Shown: positions 36,525 through 45,136 of the stretch, one piece after another
How the letters are laid out: each line of letters begins with the position of its first letter
Numbering within the stretch: the first letter of the stretch is position 1
Source of the DNA: Methylophaga sp. UBA3192
GTDB lineage: Bacteria > Pseudomonadota > Gammaproteobacteria > Nitrosococcales > Methylophagaceae
Direction: 5' to 3'
Assembly: GCA_002363955.1 (NCBI GenBank)
Contig: DEXE01000006.1
Location: forward strand, 637,975-701,974
DNA length: 64,000 nucleotides
Notes under the pieces: generated by a model
Seen by the model: only the letters and a program-made list of their open reading frames with translations
Told to the model about the DNA's origin: nothing
The model's database searches: none
Program-made: the position numbers and the translations under genes

Positions 36525-36941
36525 TTAGCAAAGACCTTCACCAACACAACTACCACCCTTGGTCCAGGTTATTTGACCATTAACAAGCTGAGGAGTCATT
36601 TGGTACGTACTGTTTAATGGGGCTGCACCAGCACCAGTCGCCAGAATAACACCATCACCAGTCACTGTAACAGAGGCAACATTAGGACCACCTGCTGCGC
36701 CATCAGCAAGATTGTCAATTTCATCTGATGAAGCTTCGTTACATGTTGCTAGAGAACCACCAACCTGTCCACAAACTTCAATAGCTGATTTCAAACCAGA
36801 TGTTGCTAGTACAACTTCTGAGAATTTCGCTTTATTTGTATATTGTTGATAAGCAGGTAATGCAATAGCTGCCAGAATCCCGATAATGGCGATTACGATC
36901 ATTAATTCGATTAATGTGAAACCTTGTTGTGTTTTTTTCAT
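36525..36941 (-). CDS. pilA: Type IV major pilin
   Basis: The 138-residue prepilin starts at ATG 36941 (MKKTQQGFTLIELMIVIAIIG); the cleaved leader MKKTQQG and then Phe-Thr-Leu-Ile-Glu are exact type IVa features, with Glu at +5. The N-terminal helix continues LAAIALPAYQQYTNKAKFSEVV. Four Cys lie in the body: two in VCGQVGGSLATC and two in the last seven residues (CVGEGLC), the C-terminal D-region disulfide. An upstream start at 37004 is rejected since it puts 21 residues before a perfect leader. A sigma-54 promoter lies upstream and a terminator downstream, so it is its own unit. Confidence 0.97.
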   Translation of the reverse strand: MKKTQQGFTLIELMIVIAIIGILAAIALPAYQQYTNKAKFSEVVLATSGLKSAIEVCGQVGGSLATCNEASSDEIDNLADGAAGGPNVASVTVTGDGVILATGAGAAPLNSTYQMTPQLVNGQITWTKGGSCVGEGLC

Positions 36942-36992
36942 ATTCCAATCCCCTGTATGTAAAAACGTTAAGCTTATGCTCATAAATGCATT

Positions 36993-37008
36993 TGCACTGA
37001 GCATGCCA
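36993..37008 (-). promoter_or_regulatory. Sigma-54 promoter of pilA
   Basis: On the minus strand TGGCATGCTCAGTGCA fits the -24/-12 pattern TGGCAY-N5-NTGCA: GG and GC are eleven bases apart. Transcription would begin near 36982, giving a leader of about 40 bases to ATG 36941. This is the usual arrangement for pilin genes under the PilS/PilR system (family knowledge). Confidence 0.72.
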
Positions 37009-37109
37009 AAAGTTTTAATCCATATTTTTCAAACACTTAACCATAGACGCCGAAATTTACGTACCGAACACAGATACAAAAAGAGTCAATATGTGACACT
37101 TTACGTCAC

Positions 37110-38813
37110 TTAAACCTCACATTTTTTGTATAAATCAAGCAGTCTTCTATTTGCAGGAAACATATTGAGCCCATGCTTAATTGATAAACATCTTTCATTA
37201 TTTAAATTAAGGAATTCATATCCATTAGCTAGAGCTTCGAATAACTGCGGTTCTGGTCTCATATCAACATGTTTATTTAGCAGATTCAGTACTTGCAAAA
37301 CACTTTCATCATCATCTTTTTCAATAGCATTGATGAGGTAGGCATTGATCAACAGCCTCTCTGCTTTTACTTTAAAATATGGGTTGCCTAGACCATCTTC
37401 TAAGGCCACATCCGATGATTTTTTCCGTGCAAAATCATTAATACCTTTTTGAGATTGATAGGAATGAAAAAGGAATAAAAAAATAAGTGGAACAAATAGA
37501 CAAAGAGCAAGTTTTATTGTGAGTCGCATTTTTGAACTTAGAACAACCCTTTTTTCTAAGCAATGATGATTGAGCAGTGCGAATAATAAAAACAGCCAAA
37601 CAAACCAATGAAGAGATGAAGTATAAAATGGTAATTCAACTAAGGTATGCATACTTATCGGAACTAGTAATGCTAGATAAATCCAAAGTCGATTATATTT
37701 AGCTCTTACAATAAAAATTGTTACGGATAACAAAGCGATAATTATCCCTAGTAATGCAACCGCCCCCCCCTCTATTCCCCACAAAAAAAGTTCGTTATGA
37801 GGATGCGTAATATATTGAGGTAATTCTGCATTGGGGTTATCTCGTGCGAAACTTGCCGAAGCTTCTCCCCATTTTTCAACAAAACGACCTATTCCGTGAC
37901 CAAATATCGGCTCTTCAGCAATGGTGTTTAAGGAAATCCTATAAATACTCAGGCGTTGATCAGAATACTGTGCTTCCACAACACGGTAAGATTTATCCAG
38001 GGTCTTGTGCAGACCTTCTTTTGCCAGCCAACTAGCAACGACTATCATTAACAAGACTGCAACTACCGTTTTCCAGTTTTTCCTGATCGGATTTCTATAG
38101 AAACTTAGTAACATTAATAAACCTGTCGTCCCGGACAAAAGGCCAATTCTTGAACCTGTGGCTACCATTACATAAGTCGCGACAGTGATGGTTATCAATA
38201 AAAATACTTTCAGAGAAAACCGCTTATGGACTATGGGCCGCAGGCATAAGTAGAAGGAAATCAGTATGCCTGTTACCAGAAAACTGGCCATTACATTGAC
38301 CTGTTGAAATATCCCTGAAGCAATTGCTTGTTCCGATCCAGGGATCCGATGTTGCAAAACTGGAAACTGAAATAACTGAATAATGCCAATAAAGCTTTGC
38401 AGTAACGTCGCAATAGCAATTAATAGCAGAATTCTGTCAGTATTTTTTAGACGAAATTGAAATAATCCGAAAAGAAAAATCACACCCGCCATCACATACA
38501 CAATACGAAATAGCCAGGTGATTGAATCATGTACACCGGCTAATGCTGCGGCGAGAAGAATACCGATCGGTAACGCAAGCAAACCTTTGTAATTCGCAGG
38601 GAGAATTAATTTTTCCTGAGCACACAAATACCAGACCGAATAGGCAATAACTAATGTCGCCGCTATCCAGACGGTAATATTAAATGGCAAATCAAAACCC
38701 GCACCCCCAAGATTTTCTGAGTAGAAAAGTGGAGAAATAATAAAAGTTAATGCCAACAACCATTCAATCGGCTGTTGTGGCAATAACGGGTATTTTGAGA
38801 GATGGCGCGACAT
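37110..38813 (-). CDS. Pilin O-oligosaccharyltransferase, PglL/Wzy-like
   Basis: The 567-residue membrane protein has about 11-13 helices and a large periplasmic loop with the signature THPHNELFLWGIEGG, which matches the PglL/WaaL/Wzy_C family's catalytic His. A C-terminal cytosolic TPR-like tail (residues about 480-567) follows. The family transfers a lipid-linked oligosaccharide to Ser of pilin. It is directly upstream of pilA on the same strand (168-base gap), supporting a pilin target. ATG 38813 with GGGA five bases before was preferred to a TTG at 38876. An eight-G tract (37763-37770) lies just after the His motif at about residue 348. Confidence 0.85.
   Translation of the reverse strand: MSRHLSKYPLLPQQPIEWLLALTFIISPLFYSENLGGAGFDLPFNITVWIAATLVIAYSVWYLCAQEKLILPANYKGLLALPIGILLAAALAGVHDSITWLFRIVYVMAGVIFLFGLFQFRLKNTDRILLLIAIATLLQSFIGIIQLFQFPVLQHRIPGSEQAIASGIFQQVNVMASFLVTGILISFYLCLRPIVHKRFSLKVFLLITITVATYVMVATGSRIGLLSGTTGLLMLLSFYRNPIRKNWKTVVAVLLMIVVASWLAKEGLHKTLDKSYRVVEAQYSDQRLSIYRISLNTIAEEPIFGHGIGRFVEKWGEASASFARDNPNAELPQYITHPHNELFLWGIEGGAVALLGIIIALLSVTIFIVRAKYNRLWIYLALLVPISMHTLVELPFYTSSLHWFVWLFLLFALLNHHCLEKRVVLSSKMRLTIKLALCLFVPLIFLFLFHSYQSQKGINDFARKKSSDVALEDGLGNPYFKVKAERLLINAYLINAIEKDDDESVLQVLNLLNKHVDMRPEPQLFEALANGYEFLNLNNERCLSIKHGLNMFPANRRLLDLYKKCEV
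37763..37770 (-). repeat. G8 homopolymer in pilin ligase gene
   Basis: Eight G in a row (minus strand) encode Glu-Gly-Gly-Ala at about residues 347-350 of the ligase. The frame is intact here. Such tracts are classical slippage sites in pilin-glycosylation genes of other bacteria (established for Neisseria). Confidence 0.9.
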
Positions 38814-38920
38814 AAGCTTCCCTGTTCCGGCGAATAAACAAAAAAGGATTATGTCGGCTGAATGATCGAGTGGCAAGGCGGGTTGGATAGAAACAACGAT
38901 TATTTCATATCCACTGGATT

Positions 38921-39213
38921 TATCCGCAGATTACGCAGATGGACGCAGATTAAAAGAATACAAACCACAGAGACACGGAGGACATAGAGATTAATAAATA
39001 TTGTTTGTTGGGTCATCAACATGTAACCCGACATAAACAAGATGTTGGGCTTCGCAGGCTCAGCGCCAACCTACGGAGTTTTTTAATTCATCAATCTTAA
39101 GGTTAATGAAACAAGGTCAGTTCGATTTTATGACGCTAATAATCTGCGAGCATCTGCGTAGTCTGCGGATAAATATCTATTAAACCTCTGTGCTCTCCGT
39201 GTCGCTGTGGTTA
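38921..39213. repeat. Composite palindromic repeat cluster R3
   Basis: The order is rearranged relative to R1/R2: TATCCGCAGATTACGCAGAT first, then ACCACAGAGACACGGAGG, a GGGTCATCAACATGTAACCC hairpin, GTTGGGCTTCGCAGGCTCAGC, a further AATCTGCGAGCATCTGCGTAG module and CCTCTGTGCTCTCCGTGTCG, GCTGTGGTTA. It fills the space between purC and pglL (38814-39219). Confidence 0.8.
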
Positions 39214-39219
39214 TATCAA

Positions 39220-39930
39220 CTATAAAGGCACACCAATCCGCTGAGCGACTTCTTCGTAGGCTTCAATCACACCACCCAATCCCTGACGAAACCGATCTTT
39301 ATCAAGTTTCTTGCGGGTTTCGGCATCCCACAGACGGCAGCCATCCGGGCTGAATTCATCGCCCAGATAAACTTCATCCTTAAACACACCAAATTCCAGT
39401 TTGTAATCAACCAGAATCATTCCGGCATCAGCAAACAGTTTTTTCAGCACCTGATTGACTTCAAAGGTCAATGCTTTCATACGTTGAACCTGTTCATCAG
39501 TGGCCCAGCCAAAGGTGGCGATATGGAATTCATTAACCATCGGATCATGCAGGGCATCGTTTTTCAGAAAGAACTCAAATACGGGTGGATTAAGTTCCAT
39601 GCCATCTTCAACCCCGAGACGACGCACCAGACTGCCTGAAGCGACATTGCGCACCACACATTCCACCGGAATCATTTTCATGTTTTTGACTAACGCTTCG
39701 TTGGCGCTAAGCAATTTTTCGAAATGTGTAGGAATACCAGCTTTGCCTAACTGCTCCATGATAAAAGCATTGAACTTATTGTTGACCTCACCCTTGCGGC
39801 TTAACTGCTCAATGCGTTCACCATCAAATGCTGATGTGTCATCACGAAAACTGAGTACAACATAATCCTGATCGTCAGTCGCAAAGACGCTTTTGGCTTT
39901 ACCGGCATAAAGTTGCTGTAATTTTTGCAT
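39220..39930 (-). CDS. purC: SAICAR synthase
   Basis: The 236-residue enzyme joins CAIR and aspartate using ATP, step eight of purine synthesis. Signatures are LYAGKAKSVFATDD at the N-terminus, FRDDTSAFDG, MKMIPVECVVRNVASGSLVRRLG, and ILVDYKLEFG, all typical. Length is standard. It is the last gene of dapA-bamC-MBL-purC, with an 11-base gap from the MBL gene, so probably co-transcribed. Confidence 0.97.
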   Translation of the reverse strand: MQKLQQLYAGKAKSVFATDDQDYVVLSFRDDTSAFDGERIEQLSRKGEVNNKFNAFIMEQLGKAGIPTHFEKLLSANEALVKNMKMIPVECVVRNVASGSLVRRLGVEDGMELNPPVFEFFLKNDALHDPMVNEFHIATFGWATDEQVQRMKALTFEVNQVLKKLFADAGMILVDYKLEFGVFKDEVYLGDEFSPDGCRLWDAETRKKLDKDRFRQGLGGVIEAYEEVAQRIGVPL

Positions 39931-39941
39931 GATGGTTTCTC

Positions 39942-40709
39942 TTAGACTTTAGTTAGTTCGCGCCAGTCAAATCCGGCATCTTGTTCAGCAATGCCGATCC
40001 AGTCTGTTGTGCAGTTCAGGGCATCCGCAAATAAAGGGCTCACCAATGACGGTGAATTATTCTTTTCACTGATATGCATGGCAACAATATGCTGCAAACT
40101 CGAGGTATCAATTTTCGCAAGTAATTCGGCAGATTGCACGTTATTTAAGTGCCCAAATCGGCCGCCGACCCGCTGTTTTAAATATTCGGGGTATTCGCCC
40201 TGCTCCAGCATGGCCATATCATGGTTGGCTTCAAGCATCAGTCCATCACATAACGTCAAAGCAGATTCAATCACTGGTGTGATAAAACCGACATCGGTTA
40301 ACAGGCCTAACCGGAAATCGCCGTTATGAAATACAAACTGGCTGGGTTCACGCGCATCGTGCGGTACCGGGAATGGCGAAACCTGAATATCCTTGACGTG
40401 AAAAGTCTCATGACAGCTGAATTCATGGATATGCGGCATAACCTCTGTAGGTAAACAGGCCGCCGTACCAGGGGTTGCATAAACCGGAATATTGAACTTC
40501 TGCGACAGAACGCGAACACCACCAATATGATCGGCATGTTCATGCGTGACTAAAATAGCCGATAAGTCTGACGAAGTCAGACCAAACCGCCGCAAACGTT
40601 TTTCGGTTTCACGAGCTGAAAAACCACAATCCACCAGAATTGTGGTTTTTCCCTGTGAAATCAGTGTTGCATTGCCCCGGCTACCACTGCCAAGTGATGC
40701 AAAACGCAT
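39942..40709 (-). CDS. MBL-fold metallo-hydrolase, YycJ/WalJ-like
   Basis: The 255-residue product MRFASLGSGSRGNATLISQG has the metal-binding motif THEHADHIGG (HxHxDH), then CDGLMLEANHDMAMLEQGEYP and GHLNNVQSAELL. This branch is close to YycJ/WalJ, a DNA exonuclease-like hydrolase. It overlaps the bamC stop by one base (TAATG), so translation is coupled, and is followed by purC. Confidence 0.88.
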   Translation of the reverse strand: MRFASLGSGSRGNATLISQGKTTILVDCGFSARETEKRLRRFGLTSSDLSAILVTHEHADHIGGVRVLSQKFNIPVYATPGTAACLPTEVMPHIHEFSCHETFHVKDIQVSPFPVPHDAREPSQFVFHNGDFRLGLLTDVGFITPVIESALTLCDGLMLEANHDMAMLEQGEYPEYLKQRVGGRFGHLNNVQSAELLAKIDTSSLQHIVAMHISEKNNSPSLVSPLFADALNCTTDWIGIAEQDAGFDWRELTKV

Positions 40710-41743
40710 TATTGTGTCAATTGTTCCTGAATCAAACCAAGTAAGCGTTTAGCGGTATCTGAACTGGTACGAACCTGTTCAGAATCCAGTACGGTAATGC
40801 GTGTATTGGAGGCATCAGAAATCAGCTTGATGTAGTAATACTCTTCCGGTGCCACTTCATCATCATCTTTCCAGAAAGCCATGCGGCCAAAGAAGCCACG
40901 TTCTTCTTTTTCAGCTTCGTTAAATGGATCCAGATAACGCACGTAATAGGTACCGCGTGAACGATCACGATCTTCTACTGCAAAGCCACGGCTATCCAAT
41001 ACCCGACCGACACGATCCCAGACAGAGGTGAATTCCTGCTCAACCAGTAAAGCCTGATGACCTTCGGCTTCATCCAGTAAAATCACACGGGCATCCGTTT
41101 GTTGGGCTGCAGAACTTGGCAATGAAGCTTGTTCGCGAGCTTTATCCTGCTGATATAAACCACCAAGATAGTCTGCTAACTGACGAAGCATCGCCTCGTC
41201 TTTCTGATTGCTGCGACTGGTTTCGTCGGTACCCGTTAAAAATACACGGGCAGAACGATTTACATCACCACGCTCCATACGAATACGATAAGCATACCCA
41301 TCAACATCAGGCTGGGTGTCCATCAAGCCAATACGCTGATCTTTACGATGGATATTCATATTGATATCCGCCCAGAAAGCTTCAATACGTTGCCAGGTTT
41401 CATCACGATCACCCGGAACGACTAAATGACGGTTAGCACCTTCGCCGGATAAAGCGGGTTTGGATTCTGGAGTAATGTTATAGCGGGCTGCCAACGGATT
41501 AGTGCCTGCTTCTTCGTATTCTGAGTAGGTTGCCGAACTTTGCTCGTTGCCAGCTATTTGATCATTGATTCGTGATGTACTCAGATCAGGTGGAATATCG
41601 AGAGGCGGCATAGTTTCTGCCTTACGGTATTTCTGAGTATTGTCAGGAGCAACTTCATCAAGTGATGGCAACAGCCCACAACCTGAAACGCTCACTGCGA
41701 CCAAGACACCACAGGCTTTCAACTTAAAACGATTAGTGTTCAT
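40709..41743 (-). CDS. bamC: Outer-membrane assembly lipoprotein BamC
   Basis: The 344-residue lipoprotein has signal peptide lipobox AVSVSGC (Cys at 22) followed by SLDEVAPDNTQKYRKAETMPPLDIPPDLS, the long unstructured N-terminal segment that binds BamD in BamC. Two helix-grip domains follow: about 110-210 (LVVPGDRDETWQRIEAFWADINMNI) and 225-344 (VILLDEAEGHQALLVEQEFTSVWDRVGRVLDSRGFAVEDRDRSRG). It lies between dapA and the MBL gene, the usual gammaproteobacterial context for nlpB. It is a subunit of the BAM complex of the outer membrane. Confidence 0.94.
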   Translation of the reverse strand: MNTNRFKLKACGVLVAVSVSGCGLLPSLDEVAPDNTQKYRKAETMPPLDIPPDLSTSRINDQIAGNEQSSATYSEYEEAGTNPLAARYNITPESKPALSGEGANRHLVVPGDRDETWQRIEAFWADINMNIHRKDQRIGLMDTQPDVDGYAYRIRMERGDVNRSARVFLTGTDETSRSNQKDEAMLRQLADYLGGLYQQDKAREQASLPSSAAQQTDARVILLDEAEGHQALLVEQEFTSVWDRVGRVLDSRGFAVEDRDRSRGTYYVRYLDPFNEAEKEERGFFGRMAFWKDDDEVAPEEYYYIKLISDASNTRITVLDSEQVRTSSDTAKRLLGLIQEQLTQ

Positions 41744-41761
41744 TTAATTACATTCACTCAC

Positions 41762-42649
41762 TTATGGATTCAGAACACCGGCAGTGACCAGCGCCTCACG
41801 AACCGGTTGATGAAATTGTTCAGACAAAACTGTCATTGGTAGACGTATCCCTTCCGGAATCATTCCCATCTCATGGAGAGCCCATTTAACAGGGATCGGA
41901 TTGGACTCAGAAAATAACCGCTGATGTAATAAAGATAATTTATCGTTAATTTCACGAGCAGTCTCAGCATCACCATTCAAAGCAGCTTCACACATTTGGC
42001 TCATTAAAGCAGGAGCTACATTCGCTGTTACAGAGATAACCCCGCGACCACCCGCCAGAATAAAATCGACGGTATTGGCATCTTCTCCAGTGTATAGCGC
42101 AAAATTATCGTCGCAGAGATCCTGGATTAACTTCACTCTCCGCACATCACCAGTCGCTTCCTTGATACCGATAATATTACCGATTTTAGCTAGCCGACCG
42201 ACGGTTTCCGGCAACAAGTCACAGGCCGTACGACTGGGAACGTTATACAGGATCTGCGGGATATCAACTGCTTCTGCAATCGCTTTAAAATGAAGATACA
42301 AACCTTCCTGAGTCGGTCGGTTGTAATAAGGTGTGACCAACAGAACAGCCGCAACACCTAATTGCTTAGCGTAATGCGACAATTCAATCGCTTCTTCAGT
42401 GGAGTTGGCACCGGTTCCGGCAATCACCGGAATACGTCCAGCAGCCTGTTCGACTACCTGTCGGATAACATCTGTATGTTCATCAACATTTAATGTGGCA
42501 GACTCACCTGTAGTACCAACCGCGACAATAGCACTGGTGCCATTTTGAATATGAAAATCGACGAGCTTGCGCAGGCTTTCACCGTCTAACGAGCCATCCG
42601 CCCGCATGGGTGTTACCAGAGCTACCATACTGCCGCTGAACATATTCAT
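41762..42649 (-). CDS. dapA: 4-hydroxy-tetrahydrodipicolinate synthase
   Basis: The 295-residue class I aldolase-type enzyme joins pyruvate and aspartate semialdehyde, first committed step to lysine and diaminopimelate. Signatures are VALVTPM, IVAVGTTGESATL, VTPYYNRPTQEGLY (with the Tyr), ILYNVPSRT and IIGIKEATGD, with the Schiff-base Lys. ATG 42649 (GGAG four bases before) and ATG 42643 (GGAG ten before) are both possible. It is the head of dapA-bamC-MBL-purC and divergent from bcp. Confidence 0.97.
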   Translation of the reverse strand: MNMFSGSMVALVTPMRADGSLDGESLRKLVDFHIQNGTSAIVAVGTTGESATLNVDEHTDVIRQVVEQAAGRIPVIAGTGANSTEEAIELSHYAKQLGVAAVLLVTPYYNRPTQEGLYLHFKAIAEAVDIPQILYNVPSRTACDLLPETVGRLAKIGNIIGIKEATGDVRRVKLIQDLCDDNFALYTGEDANTVDFILAGGRGVISVTANVAPALMSQMCEAALNGDAETAREINDKLSLLHQRLFSESNPIPVKWALHEMGMIPEGIRLPMTVLSEQFHQPVREALVTAGVLNP

Positions 42650-42761
42650 CAGACTCCGCGAAAATAAACTGGCATGGTACTTTGCCAGCCGGTAGATGAC
42701 AAGACCGGGCTGCTTTGGTTAAGGTACTGCCAGCAGAATAATCACTAACGGAGAACGTTTA

Positions 42762-43229
42762 ATGACCACAGTTAATTTACAGCAAACCGTACCGGATTTT
42801 GAATTGCCCTCCACTGGCGATAAAACCATCCGGCTTTCCGACTTACGTGGTAACAATGTGCTTATCTATTTTTATCCCAAAGACAACACGCCGGGATGCA
42901 CATTGGAAGGCCAGAATTTCCGTGACCATATTGAAACATTTAATGCCCACAACACATTGATATTCGGTATCTCCAGAGACAGCGTACGTGTTCATGAAAA
43001 CTTCAGGGAAAAGCAGCAGTTTCCCTTTGATTTACTCTCTGATGCTGATGAAACAGTCTGTAATTTGTTTGGCGTCATGCAGCTGAAGAAAAATTATGGC
43101 CGTGAATATATGGGGATCGTTCGCAGCACTTTCCTCATTGATACAGAAGGCAAACTCATCAACGAATGGCGGAATGTTAAAGTCAAACAGCATATCGATG
43201 AGGTGTTGGACGTAATCAAAACCTTATAA
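42762..43229 (+). CDS. bcp: Bcp-type thiol peroxidase (peroxiredoxin)
   Basis: The 155-residue enzyme reduces peroxides. The peroxidatic Cys46 is in YPKDNTPGCTLEGQNFRD. Bcp proteins that use a C-x4-C pair have a second Cys five residues on; here it is Gln51, so a resolving Cys must lie elsewhere (Cys at about 104 in ADETVCNLFGV) or come from a partner thiol. It is divergent from dapA with a 112-base gap. Family is certain; the mechanism is inferred. Confidence 0.94.
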   Translation: MTTVNLQQTVPDFELPSTGDKTIRLSDLRGNNVLIYFYPKDNTPGCTLEGQNFRDHIETFNAHNTLIFGISRDSVRVHENFREKQQFPFDLLSDADETVCNLFGVMQLKKNYGREYMGIVRSTFLIDTEGKLINEWRNVKVKQHIDEVLDVIKTL

Positions 43230-43312
43230 TCAAAAGTAATTCACTTTAAATAAAGCGTATATAAACAAATACTTAAATTGCGTTTCTAAACCAATAAAAC
43301 AGGTCAAGTACG

Positions 43313-43342
43313 AAACACCGCACTCAGTGGAGCGCGGTGTTT
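43313..43342. terminator. Stem-loop between bcp and the TPR gene
   Basis: AAACACCGC and GCGGTGTTT pair around a 12-base loop, between two convergent genes. No U run follows on either strand, so a role in termination is uncertain. Confidence 0.45.
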
Positions 43343-43370
43343 CATGTCTGCTGGCATTCATTAATTCGGA

Positions 43371-44963
43371 TCAGGCCGGTTTCAGATCAAAAGCAATACA
43401 GATCCGTTCTTCATCCGAATTAAATGGAATGGTGCGATGAAATACCGAGGATGGAAACATGACAATATCCCCGACTTCCGGTGCAATGGTTTTACTGGGG
43501 AAATTGTCATGTTGTTTGGGATAATCATCCCCATGCGTGCTGAGCTCTATACTGCCTTCATCGGGATGCGTTTTCTGCTTAGGCAGGGCCAGATATAACG
43601 CGCCACTCACCCAGCCTTCTTCGTGGATATGTGAGGTTAAATGACCACCGGTTTTCATTTTGACGTACCAGGAGCTGGCAAACACTGTTTGTTTGGGAAA
43701 ACCTTTCGCAAAAATGCCACTTTCGCCCTTCAGGTTTTCACGATAATCGTCAATGGCTCGCGCCACCAGTTTGGCAATCTGCTGAAAGCTGGCTTCCGAA
43801 CGTTTAAACAGATTTCCGGCCGATTGCACGCCATTATGTAAACGGCCCTGACTTTTTTCTTCTATATCGGCCTGCTCAATATCCGCCAGCAGCTGTTTTA
43901 ACAATTCGCTGTCACCTTTTAATTCCGGCACCTGAACATGGCATACCAGATCCAGTGGGCTTTTACAGAAATTATAGTCATTCACCGTACCGAAGTTCTC
44001 GGCATAATGCCCAGCTAATGTCGCCAGAAACGGTGAGCTATGACGAGCTTTTTTAAGCTGGTCCAAACCTTGTTTGAAATCCTCAAAGCGCTCAGTTTTA
44101 TAGAGGCAATACAACGAACGTTCCTGCCAATCGGCATACTGGGATCGTTGGAAGTAATTCAAAGCCTGCTGCAAATCTCCACTGTCATAGAGATATACCG
44201 CCAGACTGTAATTGGCTAACGGCAATGACGGATCTAACTCCAGTGCCTGTTTATAAGCCGCTACCGATTCATCATAACGGCCCTGATCCCGTAACACTTC
44301 ACCAATATTGCTATGCACCTCGGCATAATCCGGTTTTAATTCCAATGCCTTATTATAGGTAGCAATGGCATCGGCCAGTTTTCCCTGATTCTTAAGCGCC
44401 GTTCCCAGATTGAAATACAGTTTGGCATCTTGAGAAATAGTCAAAGCCCGCTGATAAATCGCTACCGCTTCATCCAGTCTGCCCTGTTCTTGCAGGCAGA
44501 CCCCAAGATTGGCGATGGCCTCAAGAAAATTCGGCTGTTGTTCAATGGCTTTTTGATAATAATTACCGGCTTCTTCAAAACGGTTTTGGGTCTGTAATGC
44601 ATATCCAAGGTTATATAAAGCATCTGTCAGTTCAGGCTTCAAACGCAAGACTTTCTTGTAGCTGTTGATAGCTTCATCAATGCGATTCAGGTTGGTCAAC
44701 AAAATGCCCATATTGAAGTAAATCTCAGGTACATTAGGGTCAATTTCTGTTGCCTTGCGAAAAACCATGACGGCATCTTTAAATTTGTTTTGCGCGGCCA
44801 AAGCGTTGCCATACAGATTTAAAACCGGAAATGAACGTGGATAGGATTTAAGTAATTTTTTAGATGCTGATTCAGCAAAGCCCACTTGCCCTGTGTTCAA
44901 GGCCTGAATAATCGCTTGTAAATCGGCCTGTCCCGGCGTTGGGCTTGGCATCGGCTGTTTCAT
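43371..44963 (-). CDS. TPR protein with 2OG-Fe(II) oxygenase-like domain
   Basis: The 530-residue protein has about nine tetratricopeptide repeats (about 20-320; YNLGYALQTQNRFEEAGNYYQKAIEQQP and similar) and a C-terminal double-stranded beta helix. That domain holds TSHIHEEGWVSGALYL (metal His and Glu), then DIVMFPSSVFHRTIPF (distal His) and ERICIAFDL (Arg for 2-oxoglutarate). It matches putative 2OG dioxygenases of the TIGR02466 type, hydroxylases that act on proteins or peptides. The ATG at 44963 was chosen; the longer frame starts at a TTG (45002) that would add 13 residues. It is convergent with bcp. Confidence 0.85.
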   Translation of the reverse strand: MKQPMPSPTPGQADLQAIIQALNTGQVGFAESASKKLLKSYPRSFPVLNLYGNALAAQNKFKDAVMVFRKATEIDPNVPEIYFNMGILLTNLNRIDEAINSYKKVLRLKPELTDALYNLGYALQTQNRFEEAGNYYQKAIEQQPNFLEAIANLGVCLQEQGRLDEAVAIYQRALTISQDAKLYFNLGTALKNQGKLADAIATYNKALELKPDYAEVHSNIGEVLRDQGRYDESVAAYKQALELDPSLPLANYSLAVYLYDSGDLQQALNYFQRSQYADWQERSLYCLYKTERFEDFKQGLDQLKKARHSSPFLATLAGHYAENFGTVNDYNFCKSPLDLVCHVQVPELKGDSELLKQLLADIEQADIEEKSQGRLHNGVQSAGNLFKRSEASFQQIAKLVARAIDDYRENLKGESGIFAKGFPKQTVFASSWYVKMKTGGHLTSHIHEEGWVSGALYLALPKQKTHPDEGSIELSTHGDDYPKQHDNFPSKTIAPEVGDIVMFPSSVFHRTIPFNSDEERICIAFDLKPA

Positions 44964-45136
44964 AGCAGGTTTTCCATTAATTTCAGGAGGTATTTCCTGC
45001 AATTTACATGACTAATTCCTACTTAGGCAAGATATCTTCCCAGATTTTTATGCCGAATAAATTCAAAGCAGATAACCGAACCAAAAATACGCTGTTCAGG
45101 TCTGCTTAACATTCATAACAAGGGAGTCATTAATTC

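Noticed and set aside
36942..37004. Longer start for the pilin gene
   Set aside because: It would place 21 residues before a perfect type IV prepilin leader and overlap the -12 region of the sigma-54 promoter.
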